Shown in pieces: positions 26,435-38,400 of a stretch of 64,000 bases of DNA. Within the stretch, counting starts at the first letter, position 1; each line of letters begins with the position of its first letter. The notes below the pieces were generated by a model that did no database searches, had not been told where the DNA came from, and saw only the letters and a list, made by a program, of their open reading frames with translations. Source of the DNA: Rostratula benghalensis (Eukaryota; Chordata; Aves; Charadriiformes; Rostratulidae); assembly GCA_013399305.1 (NCBI GenBank), contig VXAI01000009.1, positions 1,019,604 to 1,083,603 of the forward strand, written 5' to 3'. A program made the translations under genes and the position numbers.

Positions 26435-28424
26435 ATTTGATTATTTGTTTAATTTGGTTTGGAAAGGAGCAATTACCTCCATGTTTACCCAGCCCATTAG
26501 GTTTATAACTACTCCTGTCTTGTTCTCAGCACCACCTTACCACTCTTATATACCTATAATTGTCTGTATGACCACACACCTTTTTTTTTTTTATAAGCGG
26601 CACCCTGACTCATACATTAGTGGGATTAGTTTATAAAGCTGCATATAACTTGTCAGCTATGGGTGGAGTAGGTGGGAGAACAGCCAAGACTAAGCAGGAG
26701 CTGGATGAGTGCGAAGTTGTCAGCAAACATGCAGAAGCTGGATGGTTCCTGCTTTACGTGGTATCAGCGATCGTTCATCAATTAAGGAATTTGCTAGCAC
26801 TCTCCTTTATCCTGCCTCTATCCATAGGCTGTCTGTGACAGTAACAAGTGCTTGAGAGACTGCAGCAGTGCTCTTGAGGTCTGGCTCTCCCAGCTGGCTT
26901 CAGATGATACTCTACTGCTGCTAATTGCCAACAGGTCAGGGAAGGAGACTTGCAGGATTGCCAGCCCTGCAGGCAAGCACTGGCCTCTGGCACTCACCAG
27001 CAACCATCACTGCCTGTTCCTGGGGCCCAGCTGGATGCATGCTCTTCCAACTGGGCTAAGGAGGCCTATCAGAAGGCTGCCAAATAAGTGTTATACAAGA
27101 TATAAAATACTTGGCTACCCTGTGTCTGAATCCTTCAATGAAATTGCTGACCAGGGAAGTGTGACATGGTCAATCATGCAAAAAATCCATTTTCCCAATG
27201 AGCAGTTATGAAGCAGAGATTCATTTCCACTTACTGGAGACATAAATTCCTGTTGTATCAAAAGACCAGGCTCTAGGCTCTGTTTTAAGTGCTCTGAGGC
27301 AAGTAGAAGTGGTAGATTAAGATATTATTTCCCTCCACAGCTACCTGCCCCACTCTTATGGTTTCTTGTTTAGCACTTCATACCAGGAGGAGCAGAAGTG
27401 AACCTGGACCCGTGCTTGCTTGTTACCTTAGAGACTGTGATATTGCAAATTGACATGCATATACCTTTTCTTTTCTGCACCCATTACGGGAACAATAACT
27501 TCTACCTGAACACTGAGGAAGGTCTGCTAGCACTTGCACTTTAGAAATATCTATGCATAAACCCATATCTTTTCTAGTCCTACAGGCCTACCTCACCACT
27601 TACAAACCCATAATCCTTGTCAAGAGCAAGTGCATGAGACTTGTACACAAGACTGAAGATTCACTGAAGGGCACTACAGTACCAAAATGTCTATCTGCAT
27701 CTATCCTGATGAATCCCCATAGTCCATAGTACATAGCGAAATTTTCTTCTCTTTATCCCACACATTGCAGAAATATTCTGTGGACCACATTATGCTACAT
27801 TGGCATCTTCATGCCATGTTATTGTGTCTGTTGTAGATTTCACTAATAACCTGTGGTTTAGAGTATCAGAAATAGTTATCACATTCCCATGTGAAAGAAT
27901 ATCACCTGAAAGATCAAGTGTCAATTAAACTTTATAACTCCTTGCTCAATTAGGAACTGCAACTGAACTTGTGAAGAACAATATATTGGCTTAAACTGTG
28001 AACCTGTGTGAAATCTGATAGCTTTTGTGGATAGAAATTAAAGTCTTAGAGCTGAATTTTTAAATCCTTGTGCTTGCTTTTCCTATGTTTAAAGAAGAAA
28101 TGCTTGGTGTTAGAAAAGTTAGTATTTGCATATATTCAGGGAGCATAAGCCTGCAAAATCTAGGTAGGGAGGTTACAAGTTCTCGTAGTACGTAATGAAA
28201 ATTATCAACTGTTTAATCTGTCCACTTGCTTTTTGGAAGTAAGCAATTCAATTCGCTATGCTGATTTTTCTGTTGGTTGAGACCTGGCTATTACAGCTCC
28301 TCCATAGGCAAACCTGCAAAGCAAACCTGCAGAGGAGGCACTCAGCAAGTGCCCTCACGCCTGTGCAGTTTGTAAGACAATATTCACATGGCCCTGTGGG
28401 CAATGGGGCTCACAGAGCTGCAGT

Positions 28425-28463
28425 GAAAAGGAAAAAAAAAAAAAAGAAAAAAAGAAAAAAAAA
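28425..28463 (+). repeat. A-rich low-complexity tract
   Basis: A runs of 7-14 broken by single G. It produces a poly-lysine stretch in a spurious open frame. Confidence 0.95.
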
Positions 28464-29249
28464 CCTTAGCAGTGACTTCAGGGTGCCACACAATAAAATA
28501 ATTTCAGAATTTCTTCTGGGTAATTTGTAAGAGTTCTTTCTTCATAGTGCATGACATATATATGCAGAGTAATAGATCTGCTTTCCCTGTTACTGTTCTT
28601 GTGCCACTTACTCTCACTTTACCCCATGTCTTACTCTGACCTCTGTACAAGGTCTTACTGTTTCCAGTTTCATTTGGTTGCCCATAGTTTATTTGGACTT
28701 GTGTTTTAAAACTATCATTTTTGTTCTGACTTCAAATGGGTGCTGAGCCATAAAATTCAAATTATGGTACAGCCTCAGTGATACAAACATCATTGAGACT
28801 GCTTTCAAGGTTAGAGAAGAGAAAGGAAGAACATTTGACTGACAGAGTTTTCTTGATAATTCACTTTAAGATTGTGATTTATACTATGCTCACAAGGTTT
28901 TAGATCAAATATGGCCAAAAAGGAGACATCTTTTGTGTATCTATATGAAGGTGGTGTGCATTCTGCTTTCTTTCATAAATATTCACATTTGATAATTCAA
29001 TTTTGTCTCTATTTCCCAGTAAAGGCAGCAAAAATCTCAGGAAATTCTGATGCCTGATTACGTTTTAAAATGTGTGTACATATGTGTACACATGCCTATT
29101 TATAAAATGCTCATGCATTTTTTTAGTCTCTAAGTAGATAAAAATTAACCAGTTCATCATCCAGTGAGGTTTTGCCATCAATCCCAAGTGACCAGATGCT
29201 TTTGCAACGCTAGTCAATTGTGAAACAAAGATGATACTTGTTCTTCTAT

Positions 29250-29385
29250 CCTATACGTCTCAAAACTCTTTACAGAAGGAGAAAGTACCATTATCTCAGC
29301 TGTACAGATGGGGATACTGAGGTATAAAGTGCCAGGGAGTCAAGTAGATTGGGATGGGGGCTTGCACACAGGAGGTTCTCATGGA
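29250..29385 (-). repeat. MIR/L2-like ancient SINE remnant
   Basis: The plus strand carries AAACTCTTTACA, GTACCATTATCTCAGC and TGTACAGATGGGGATACTGA GG, then TATAAAGTGCCAGGGAGTCA and GGAGGTTCT. This order is the reverse complement of a MIR core: TTTACAGATGAGGAAACTGA GG, a GTCACACAGC-like box, then the end of the promoter region. Such CORE-SINEs predate amniote divergence, so the copy is very old. Confidence 0.7.
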
Positions 29386-31339
29386 GCAGCCTGATACCAT
29401 GTTGGTTGTTTGCCCCATGGTAGCGTGTTAATATCAAGGCTCTGAGGAACCCGTGTGTTGGACATAAAACTGCATTCTTTGATACAGGCTCCTAATCTGA
29501 AGGGGTTTGAGGACTCATTTGGCAATCCATTTAATGAAGTAGCTTTTTTGAGGGCATACATGGAAGTAGTGGCAGTTTCAAGCCTGAAGCTGCGTATCCT
29601 GACTGCAAGGCTAGCGCCCTGTTCAGTGGACTGTGCTGTCTCCAGATAGACAGTCAGCAGTATTTACCGTGATATTACTGTCATGAGGTTTTCATCATCT
29701 CCTTCAGGCAGGAATTCTCTGTTCCTGACTGGAGGTTCACTACCCCCATCTTCATATGTTAACACTTGAAAACATAAGAAATGGCTCTGGAATGTGAAAA
29801 ACCTCTATTCCCTGTTTTATGTGCATGGCTCGCTGAAATACAATGAGATTGTACTGGTGTAGCTGAGGGCAGTGTTTTGCTAACCGCGTTTCTGTCACCG
29901 ACAGACACACATTTTACTTGCAAAATTTGATCTGGTATATATGGCAACAAAATAAACAAGGACACTTTTAGAGAATCGCTTCTGAGAATCGTATGCTTTA
30001 AAGATAAAACACATGCATATTTATTTCCCATAGGAACACAGCACAATAAAACAAAGTAAATCTTACAAGCATCTTAGAAGTAAACAGGCCAGATCTTAAC
30101 TGGCATTAGTTTTTATTGTTTGCTAAGGACACTAAAGGTGCACCCATTTACACTGGGTAAGTGTCTGTTCCATATTTTTTTAAAGATCCAGGATTTGGGG
30201 TTTTTAAGTTTCAAATATTTTCATAATCAGAATGTTTTAATCTTAAAGTTATGATTTCTTGATTGTCTCTATTTCCTACTAATATAGCATAAATAGAATT
30301 CATTATAGTATTAGCATTCATAGCAATAGTTCCTACAGGCCTCAGTTTGGAGTCAGATGACTGGATTGTAAGTTGCTTACAGTAGTAAGAAGATACCTAC
30401 AAGTGTTGTTTACAATCCATTTTTATCTCTCTAGTTAGCAAATGATCAGCAAATCTTAAAGCTTTAGTGGTTATGACTTTAAAATTCAAGAATATTTATC
30501 CTTTTGTCACATTATGTTCCTGTTGTTTTCAAACATCTTGTTTAAATAGATAAGTGCAATAATTATTCTTCTAAAAAACCCTTCTTTTAGTGTAGTGTAT
30601 GGAAACTATCATGCTATGCTGTGCCATCTGAATTTTGTAATGTGTTTATGTTTTCTGAATGTGAACATAGCTGCCAAATTTGGTAGCCCAGGATAACGCC
30701 CATGAATTTCTACCACTTCTGTAACTGGTTCAGCAGTATTTCACAGTGCTGACAGCAACATTCACCTGTGCTCCAAGCAGAGGTTTGTACCTGGGGTCCT
30801 GATGGGGATACTTCTGCCCCCTCGGCACAGAGGAGAGGGTGCTCCGCAGGCAGCCGAGAGCCATCTAGAGTTAGAAAGCTGGGAAGAGCTCGCACACGGT
30901 GTGCCTTCCCCTTCCCCGAGGCTTCCTTGGCTCAGCCAGGGCTGTAGAAAGATTGTCAACTGGTGAGAAGCTTTCAGGTCCGGAACCAAAATCACTCTGA
31001 GATTAGGTATGGCCAAGGCTGCATATCCTCTGAGCAATGATTTCAAGAATTAGCACGAATTAGTCTATTAATACTAAGTGGGTAAATTAAGCTTAAATCA
31101 TTGGTTTGGATCATGCTGCTTTTTTGGGGGATCCATCAGTACACAACTTGCTTCTTCTGCAATGTTATATCTATCTATAGTACCATCAGAGTCTCTGGAA
31201 CTGAAACCTGTATTTAAAAGGTGAAACACTGATTCTAGCCCTGATGGAGGGACAGGGGATCTCTCAAATCTGAGCCGGTGCAAGGCTGTCGTGCCCAGCT
31301 GCAGGCAGATGAAAGGATCTGAAACCTGACTGAAACCTC

Positions 31340-31600
31340 TTTCTTATCAAAGGTTTATAATAGCTCGGAAGTCTGCTGATGGCATTGTTGATAGTCAGCT
31401 GTCAGAATTAACTATTTATCTATTACATAAATCTAGTCATTAACATTTGACATTTCATAAACACAATAGTGGATGCATCATGGGAAGCAAAATTAATTGC
31501 AATTATGTGTTGGGTAACTTTAAAAGGCAAATTGTTATTCTCTTCTCCATAATTTGTGTCTCTATTAGCCATTAATTGTTAACCTACTCTTTAAAAGAAA
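31340..31600. promoter_or_regulatory. Candidate conserved non-coding element with palindromic homeodomain site
   Basis: The block contains a perfect 12-bp palindrome TAATTGCAATTA at 31494-31505. It also has CTAGTCATTAACATTTGAC, an ATTAATTGTTAACC box near 31571 (HNF1-like on the minus strand), and CTATTAGCCATTAATTG. It has no repeat homology and no significant open frame. This dense AT-core site arrangement is typical of developmental enhancers. Confidence 0.3.
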
Positions 31601-33422
31601 AAGTTCACTGTATCAAGAGAAAAAGCAGTGACCAGAGAAGAGATAAATCACTTTTATGTCCTTAAAACAGCTGACTTTACGCTTTTATTACGTTGTTTGA
31701 AAAAGCATCTTTTCATCTGGAAGGAATCAGTTTAAAATGTGATTGTCAACACAACGAAACCAGCTTTCTGTTTAAAATGGCTGCTCGTGAAGCTTAAAAC
31801 TGCGGTTTTGCCAGGATTTTCTTTACAGACGTTAGTTACTAGAACCAAGAGATTTTAGATGGGATGTTCACAGGAAATACCTGGCAGACAGCATAAAATG
31901 CAAAGTAAAGCATTTTTGTTTAAGTTGTAGGAAGCATGCACATGAAAACGAGCACCGGTGTTTTAGGTCAAAAGCTTTCTTTTTTAAAATAGAAGTTCAT
32001 AAATTGTAGTTTGAAGCAGGGAAGAGAAAAAAATCCAAATTAATTTTTTTCATTTTCTTCAATGGTTACAGCTGAAAAAACAGCTTTGTCTCTTTTATGG
32101 TAATATTTTTAATTACTCTAGTCTGGAGTTGTTTATTTATTTGTAATTCTGCTTCATTTAAATCCCTAAAATTTTTTAATGTCTAAAAAATGCAGTTAAA
32201 GATCCTATGCAAAATAAAGTACTGCATTCAGTGGTAAAATATTTTCACTACAGAAATGAGCTTTACATTTGCTCATTATTTTAACTGTGAAGTAGGAAGA
32301 TGTAGTAAGACTACATCAACTTATTAGAATAGGTAGATTTTTTTTTCAAAACTCATAATTTTCTTGTTTTGAGGGTAGGTTACGTATAATATTTTTACTA
32401 ACAACTTTATATTATGCCATAAACTGAAAATATAATTTTTTCCCAATAAATTAATCTTGGGGCTTTTTTTTTTTAATGTCAAAAAATGAATTGCATTATA
32501 TGAGAAACTTCTGAAATACATGTTTTGTTAGAAAGACAATCTTTCCCTGACAGGATTCATTTTCTTGCTGTAGAGCTGCCATTGCAGCAGTGACTGCCAG
32601 GTACGCTGAGCATTCATCACTGACACCATTACCAACCCCTCTTCTCTATGCTTTATTCTTTACCCAAGTTGAAGTCTTCCTGTATATCATGCTTCACATT
32701 CTGAAAGAAAATTAGTCCACTAAATATTCAGAATATCTATGTCTGACCATGGAGGAGAAGCTATTCATCTAAAGCAATACAGAAACTTGAAATAAAAAAG
32801 CAATGTAAATGTCTATGAATATTTGACAGTTATGTAGATTTTCCATGGAATGCATCTTAAATGGAACAAGGCAAAATGAAGTATGAGTATTGAGTATGAG
32901 GCATTGAGTATGGCAATATTTTAGAAGAGGGTATTTCTGTATAATGCTAACTTATATTTCAGACCACATTGCATTCCATCTGATTCTGGAATCAAATTGT
33001 GAAAAACAGTTTATTTTGCCTGTTGTGCTATTTGCCTCTTCAGAGAAAATGAAATTCTAAATACATATGAGATTGAGTTTTTAGGTTTCACATTCTTTGC
33101 TTATGCAACTTCACTAACGGCCGGCTGTGGTTTTTTACCCTATAATGAATGCAATAAAAATATATTTTTTTAAAATTATAAAAAGGTTTACATCAAGTGT
33201 GCGGCGCGTGTAACACACTGCGTCTCCTTACAGGAATGCATGTGTAGAAGCACAGATAAACTGTACCATTGCCTTCTGTGTATCCAGCGTGGAAAGCTTC
33301 TTTCACAGGAAGCGGGCAGGCACTTCACAGTCAAGTTCTGAAGCTTTGGTGTAGTGCACGGGGCAGTAACTCCAACTGAAGGATTGGCTCCAGTTATGAA
33401 TACAGGATCAATTCCCATACGC

Positions 33423-33451
33423 TTTTTTTTTTTTTTTTCTTTTTTTTTTTT
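33423..33451 (+). repeat. Interrupted poly-T tract
   Basis: Sixteen T, one C, then twelve T. It follows the CpG-bearing block at 33.2-33.4 kb. Confidence 0.96.
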
Positions 33452-34879
33452 ATTACAGCTTGCCTTTAATGTTTGTGTATTTTTGCGTATTTTGGCTTTG
33501 CCTGAACTTGCATATACCCTGTTTTGTAGCTGACTTATCATGCACTGGGAGTCTCAAGTACCAAAGGATTTTTTAGGGTTTATTTTAATCTGATAAATGG
33601 AATTTTCCATAATAAGAAAACACCTCTGCATCATAGGAATTTGGTAGCCAAACCCAATACATGTATTCCTTGTCCTTTGTAGCAGTTGAACTCTAAGGCA
33701 GGAACAAATACTTTTACACTCCTGATATCTCCTAATCTCGGTAGGGGCTCAGGTTGCTTACAGTTAAAGCATTTCTTAATAAAACTCATTTTTTCATTAT
33801 TTGAATCCCACATAAAATAACTTCATATCCTGACTTAACAGAAGTCGTTTTGATCAATGGACCTTCTTTTGTTTGCAAAACCCCATTTTATAATGAATCA
33901 AATATTCCACTTATGCCTTAAAGTAAAAATCTAAATGCAGATAGTTTTTTTTATAAAATACTTTATCATATAAAAAAAAGGTTTAGACATTTTAAGAGCT
34001 CATTTTTCACACCACTTTTATTTGGAAATATCATCTATCTCTAGTATGATTTACCATTTAGTGCTTAGGTAATACTTATTTATTTGATTGCCACAAATGA
34101 TTTAGAATAATCCATTTTGTGGATAAAAGTAAAGTATTAACTAATTAGCATTTGAGCCTCTGTTTTAATATATTCTCTCATAATATGCCACTACTTTTGG
34201 AAACACAAAATAGTATACTTGCATAATACTCAGATTTTTATATGTTTATTGGGTCACAACATAATAAAGTGTTTAATCTTTATTTTTTCATCTTTTCTTA
34301 ATCAATGGGTAATTTCATTAAAATATTGAAAGAAATTTAGGTTTTCTTTAGGAAGCATGTAAAAGGCAAACCAAAATTTACAGTTACATTTTTTAAAGTC
34401 CTGGTCAAATGAAATATATTGTAACAATTTTGAGAAAAATAAAATGTCTCCATCAGTATTTTTACAGCTCATGTTCATAACTGCAAATAATTAATAATTT
34501 TTCAAAGCTGTAATATTACAACAAGAAAAATAACAGGATGGCTTTGTACAAATACTAATTTTTTAGGCTTTCTCCAAAATTTTATTATACTAATTTTATC
34601 CAGTGCTACAGAAAGGAAAAGGGGAAGAGGCATTGTAATGTATTCCTGAGAAAAAAAATATATTCGTGTAAAAGGTGAAAAATTTACTAGTAAGCAGTTT
34701 AATATAGGGAGAGTTAGCTATCGCTGCAAAATGCTAAGGATCAGTGGCAAGAAAGCTTTCCTCAGCATCCTGTTTGGGAAAATGCAGTTTTAGAAGTAAG
34801 TCTTTCTAAGTTACCATGAGGGAATGCTTGGAATTTTGTCTTTCCACCAAAAAGGATTGGTTTTCCCTTGATTGTCATC

Positions 34880-35300
34880 AGTTTGCTAGGTTGTCCTGCT
34901 ATTTAAGCTATTAAAGACTGGTGTGCTGCTTGGTCTCAGGTGATCCATAAAAAGGAATGAAGCCTTGGGAAGGTAAACCATCACCAGACTGGCTCGGTGT
35001 ATCAGCCTTCCATGACGGAAGCTCTTTGTTGAGAATTGTTGGCAATTGCAGCAGTTCCCAACCGAAGATAAGAGCCAGCGTTCTCGGATAATGCCCTCGA
35101 TCACACACCTGATGACAGACTCCTGCATGCAAGTTTTTTCAGGTGCTATGTTTGCTCAGTAATCCTTCAGTGCCAATCTTTTCTAAATGGTGAGCAGGTC
35201 CCGTCAGTAATGGACATCAGCCATTAAGCTTGTAATATTTGTCATATATCGGGTTACGGCTTTGTTACTGCAGTGTGATGAATGGACACTGTTATGCTTA
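34880..35300. promoter_or_regulatory. Candidate conserved non-coding element, CpG-retaining
   Basis: A unique block of about 420 bp stands out from the AT-rich intron by retaining many CpGs (GGCTCGGTG, CATGACGGAAG, CAACCGAAG, CAGCGTTCTCGG, CCCTCGATC, CCCGTCAG, ATCGGGTTACGG). It has a balanced, non-repetitive composition. Two overlapping minus-strand open frames (80 and 73 codons) have no recognised domain. Best single candidate in the window for a constrained regulatory element. Confidence 0.33.
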
Positions 35301-35358
35301 GGGAAAATAAAGAAGTGCTATAAATTTAGCAGTCAGTACTAAACGAGTTGCTACTTTA

Positions 35359-35429
35359 AGGGCCTGGTTCACATCCTTCTGAAGTCAACGGAAAGTATTC
35401 TGTTGGTTAAAGCCTTTTTATCAGGCCTC
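35359..35429. repeat. Ancient palindromic interspersed repeat
   Basis: The element opens with AGGGCCTGGTTCACATCC, continues with GAAGTCAACGGAAAG and closes with AAAGCCTTTTTATCAGGCCT. The termini (GGCCTG and CAGGCC) are inverted. The interior matches the GAAGTCAATGGAAAG class of old sauropsid palindromic repeat, the same kind as the piece at 20.7 kb. Confidence 0.65.
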
Positions 35430-38400
35430 TAATTTTCTTTCTCTTTTAAGAAACAGAAGCCAGAAAATATAGTTCTGTGTTTCTCACTATATATGATTTT
35501 ACACCTAAATATAACTCTTAATGTCTTAATGTTTATGTTCTGTGCAAATGTTTTAATTAAGCTGTATCACAGAACCTGACAGGTCACTCTGGAAATAATC
35601 AGAACTAGGAATGGTGTGTTCAAAATCTCATTCAGTATTTCTTATAGCTGTTTTTTCTTCATCCTAGTAATTTCTATACCAGATCTTGAAGTCTATACTC
35701 TGATTTTATGCTTTATTTACTTGTTGACATTATTCTGGAAGTTAATCTGAATGAAGACAGAGATAAAAATTTATCAAGGACGTTGGAATCTGGACACAGC
35801 AAAGACCCAATTGTGTTTTATGCAATTTTTTTGGCAAGTTCAGATAGCACCCAAAGAATTTTTAATTCATTAAAATCCTTTCTGGTGACATAGAGGTAAT
35901 TAATTTCTTTTTTATATCCAGCATGTAAGTAAATCTAGCACCCATGAAAAATAAGGGGATGTTTTAAGGTATAAGCCATACATGTGTTAACCTTTGTTAC
36001 TAGCCTTGCATGAACAACAGTTTAAGATGACTAGGGCTACTGAAAATCTTAATTCTAGTCGCATCCTTAAGAATTCTGGATAACTGTTTATTTACTAGTT
36101 AGTATGTTTGCTATAACAACTCCAATTTCAAATGACATAATAGATATCCTGCTTCTAGGAGATAGACTGTCATCATACGGTAAAGTATACAGTAATATGT
36201 GCTCCTTAAATGTGCATACTTATTTTTAAATTACAGTTAATACTCTCGAGTAAAACTGTAGTTGCTAGACAACCTTCATTTTCATATTCAAGCTAGTGGC
36301 AGTATTGCATACAATTTATTTAATCCTTCCCAGTGCTTCTTAAATATTAGTACTCTTCTTTGTGCTATAACTAAGCTGACCTAATTCAGATATAAATAAA
36401 AAAATAAAAAAGAAACACACAAATAAAAAAGAGAGAAGGGTCAGTCAGTCAGGAGAAAACCACTAAAACTTGTATAGTTTGGTGTGTTAATACTGAAAGA
36501 CATCCTGTGAGAAATGCATTCTTAGTAGATATTTGACAGAGAAAGGATCTGGGGAGATGTAGTAGTTAGAGAAGTAAAAAGGACAGAGTTCCATACCAAA
36601 AGATGACACAAATGCAGGCAGGAAGAATAAAAATATTTCCAAAGGTAGGTGTGAAAGAATGCAAAATAAGATAAAGACCGACAGAGAACTGGAATGAATT
36701 ATTTTTGATATATGTAGGGAACGGTATTTGTTTTTTAGTAGAGGAAGAGAGCAAATTCAGATGCAAACTACTTAAAGTGTACAAATCCTGGTTCTTACTG
36801 CTTAGACAATACAAATATTTTAAAACTCTATTTTAAAAAAGTAAATAAATCCAGGATATTTGACCAGTATAATCTGCTCCTGTTTATCTACTCATTAGGA
36901 CCTTCCTTGATTCCTTCTGTACCAGGTAAGTTATTTCATTCAAAATGTAGCTCATATTGCCTTCAAGAGCATAGCACATAAATTTACTTTGGTCTTGCTG
37001 TGTGATCACTATAGTCTACAGTGCCATAGGCTCTATGTATACAGTACACTCTTTCCACATTCATTAGTGACCTGCAAAATTTACAGATTATTTACCAAGT
37101 TCTTCTGCACTACCTTTCTAAGCCTTTTCTGGCATATTACCTAAAGCTATGTTTAAGACAACATATTAAATTACACACTTCTAAATTTTACAATTGCCCT
37201 AGGATTTAAGATCTCCATCATGGAAAGCAGAATTTAAACACCTAGAATTCTTTCATGTAAATAATACACGTGTATCCTGCCAACAGGTGTCTAACAGGCA
37301 CTTCTACAAATCATGGGAATTATATAAAATTAAAATTCAGATAAAATTGTGTTGACAGTACGTGAAATATATGGGCTAGTCATCATCTATGATGTTATTT
37401 TTCCTTATTTAAAAAAAAAAAACCCAACATGCAATTTATTTCAATTGTGAAAGATCTTGTTCCTTATCTTACATTTTGCATGTCATATAATATGTTACAG
37501 ATAGCAATGGTGAAATGTGGGGATGCCTGATAGTATTCCAGCTAGCCTTGAATATCTACGTTTCCTATCTTAACTGAGGCATGACCAAAGCTTCTGCTTC
37601 TGTGATTCATCTGAGACCACTTTACAAACACCTGTGCACAGAAGATCTCTCACAGGAAGAAGTTAATTATAAAGCATTTATATAAGAATATGTGTAACTA
37701 TAACAGAACTATCTAAAATGACACTGCTTGCCCATCACTGAAAAACAGCTGAACGAAGAATTCCGTTAGCCCTGAGGGTTTGCTACTGACTTCACATGTG
37801 TGCCTGATAGTCATTTAATCAGAAAAATTAAGTACCTATTTGTGTGGCAAAACTTTGAAATCACCCTTAAATGTGTGGGACAAAATCTGCTTTGTCCTTT
37901 GGAGCCAAGCACAACACTTGCTTAGTAGTGTACCAGAGATCATCCAACACAGTGGATGCTTACATGATAAAGCTGGCTAAATTGGTGCAGGGAAGAAGAT
38001 GTGGTCAGAGCATCCCTATGCAAGCCCACATGCATCTAGAAAGTCCTACCATGACAGACCCTGGGACAAAGGGCAACACGATGATTCTATGATGCAACCT
38101 GCAGCATGGGCAAGACCCTAAGTAGAACAGCTCTGGTAGGAATTGCTTATGAATAAAATTACTTATAAAACCCATCCTGCAGAGATACATTAGCTATTGA
38201 TAAAGATTTTCTGGTTTATGGTGTCCTGAAAACTCATGCATTGTCCCATGAAAAACTACAAGCTACTATTTTTCCAAATTGTGATTGTTCTTCTTTTAAA
38301 TTAGAAAATCAGAGTTAACCCAAGTTAAACTACTCTTTCCTGACTATACCAGAAAGTTTAGGTTTGACACTGGTAAGATCAGTTTTAAAACCCATATCCA

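Noticed and set aside
28258..28530. 90-codon open frame with a lysine-rich stretch.
   Set aside because: The lysines come from an A-rich low-complexity tract; no domain is seen.
38080..38096. GATGATTCTATGATG, resembling a CR1 tail.
   Set aside because: No CR1 3' UTR precedes it; the match is too short to support an insertion.
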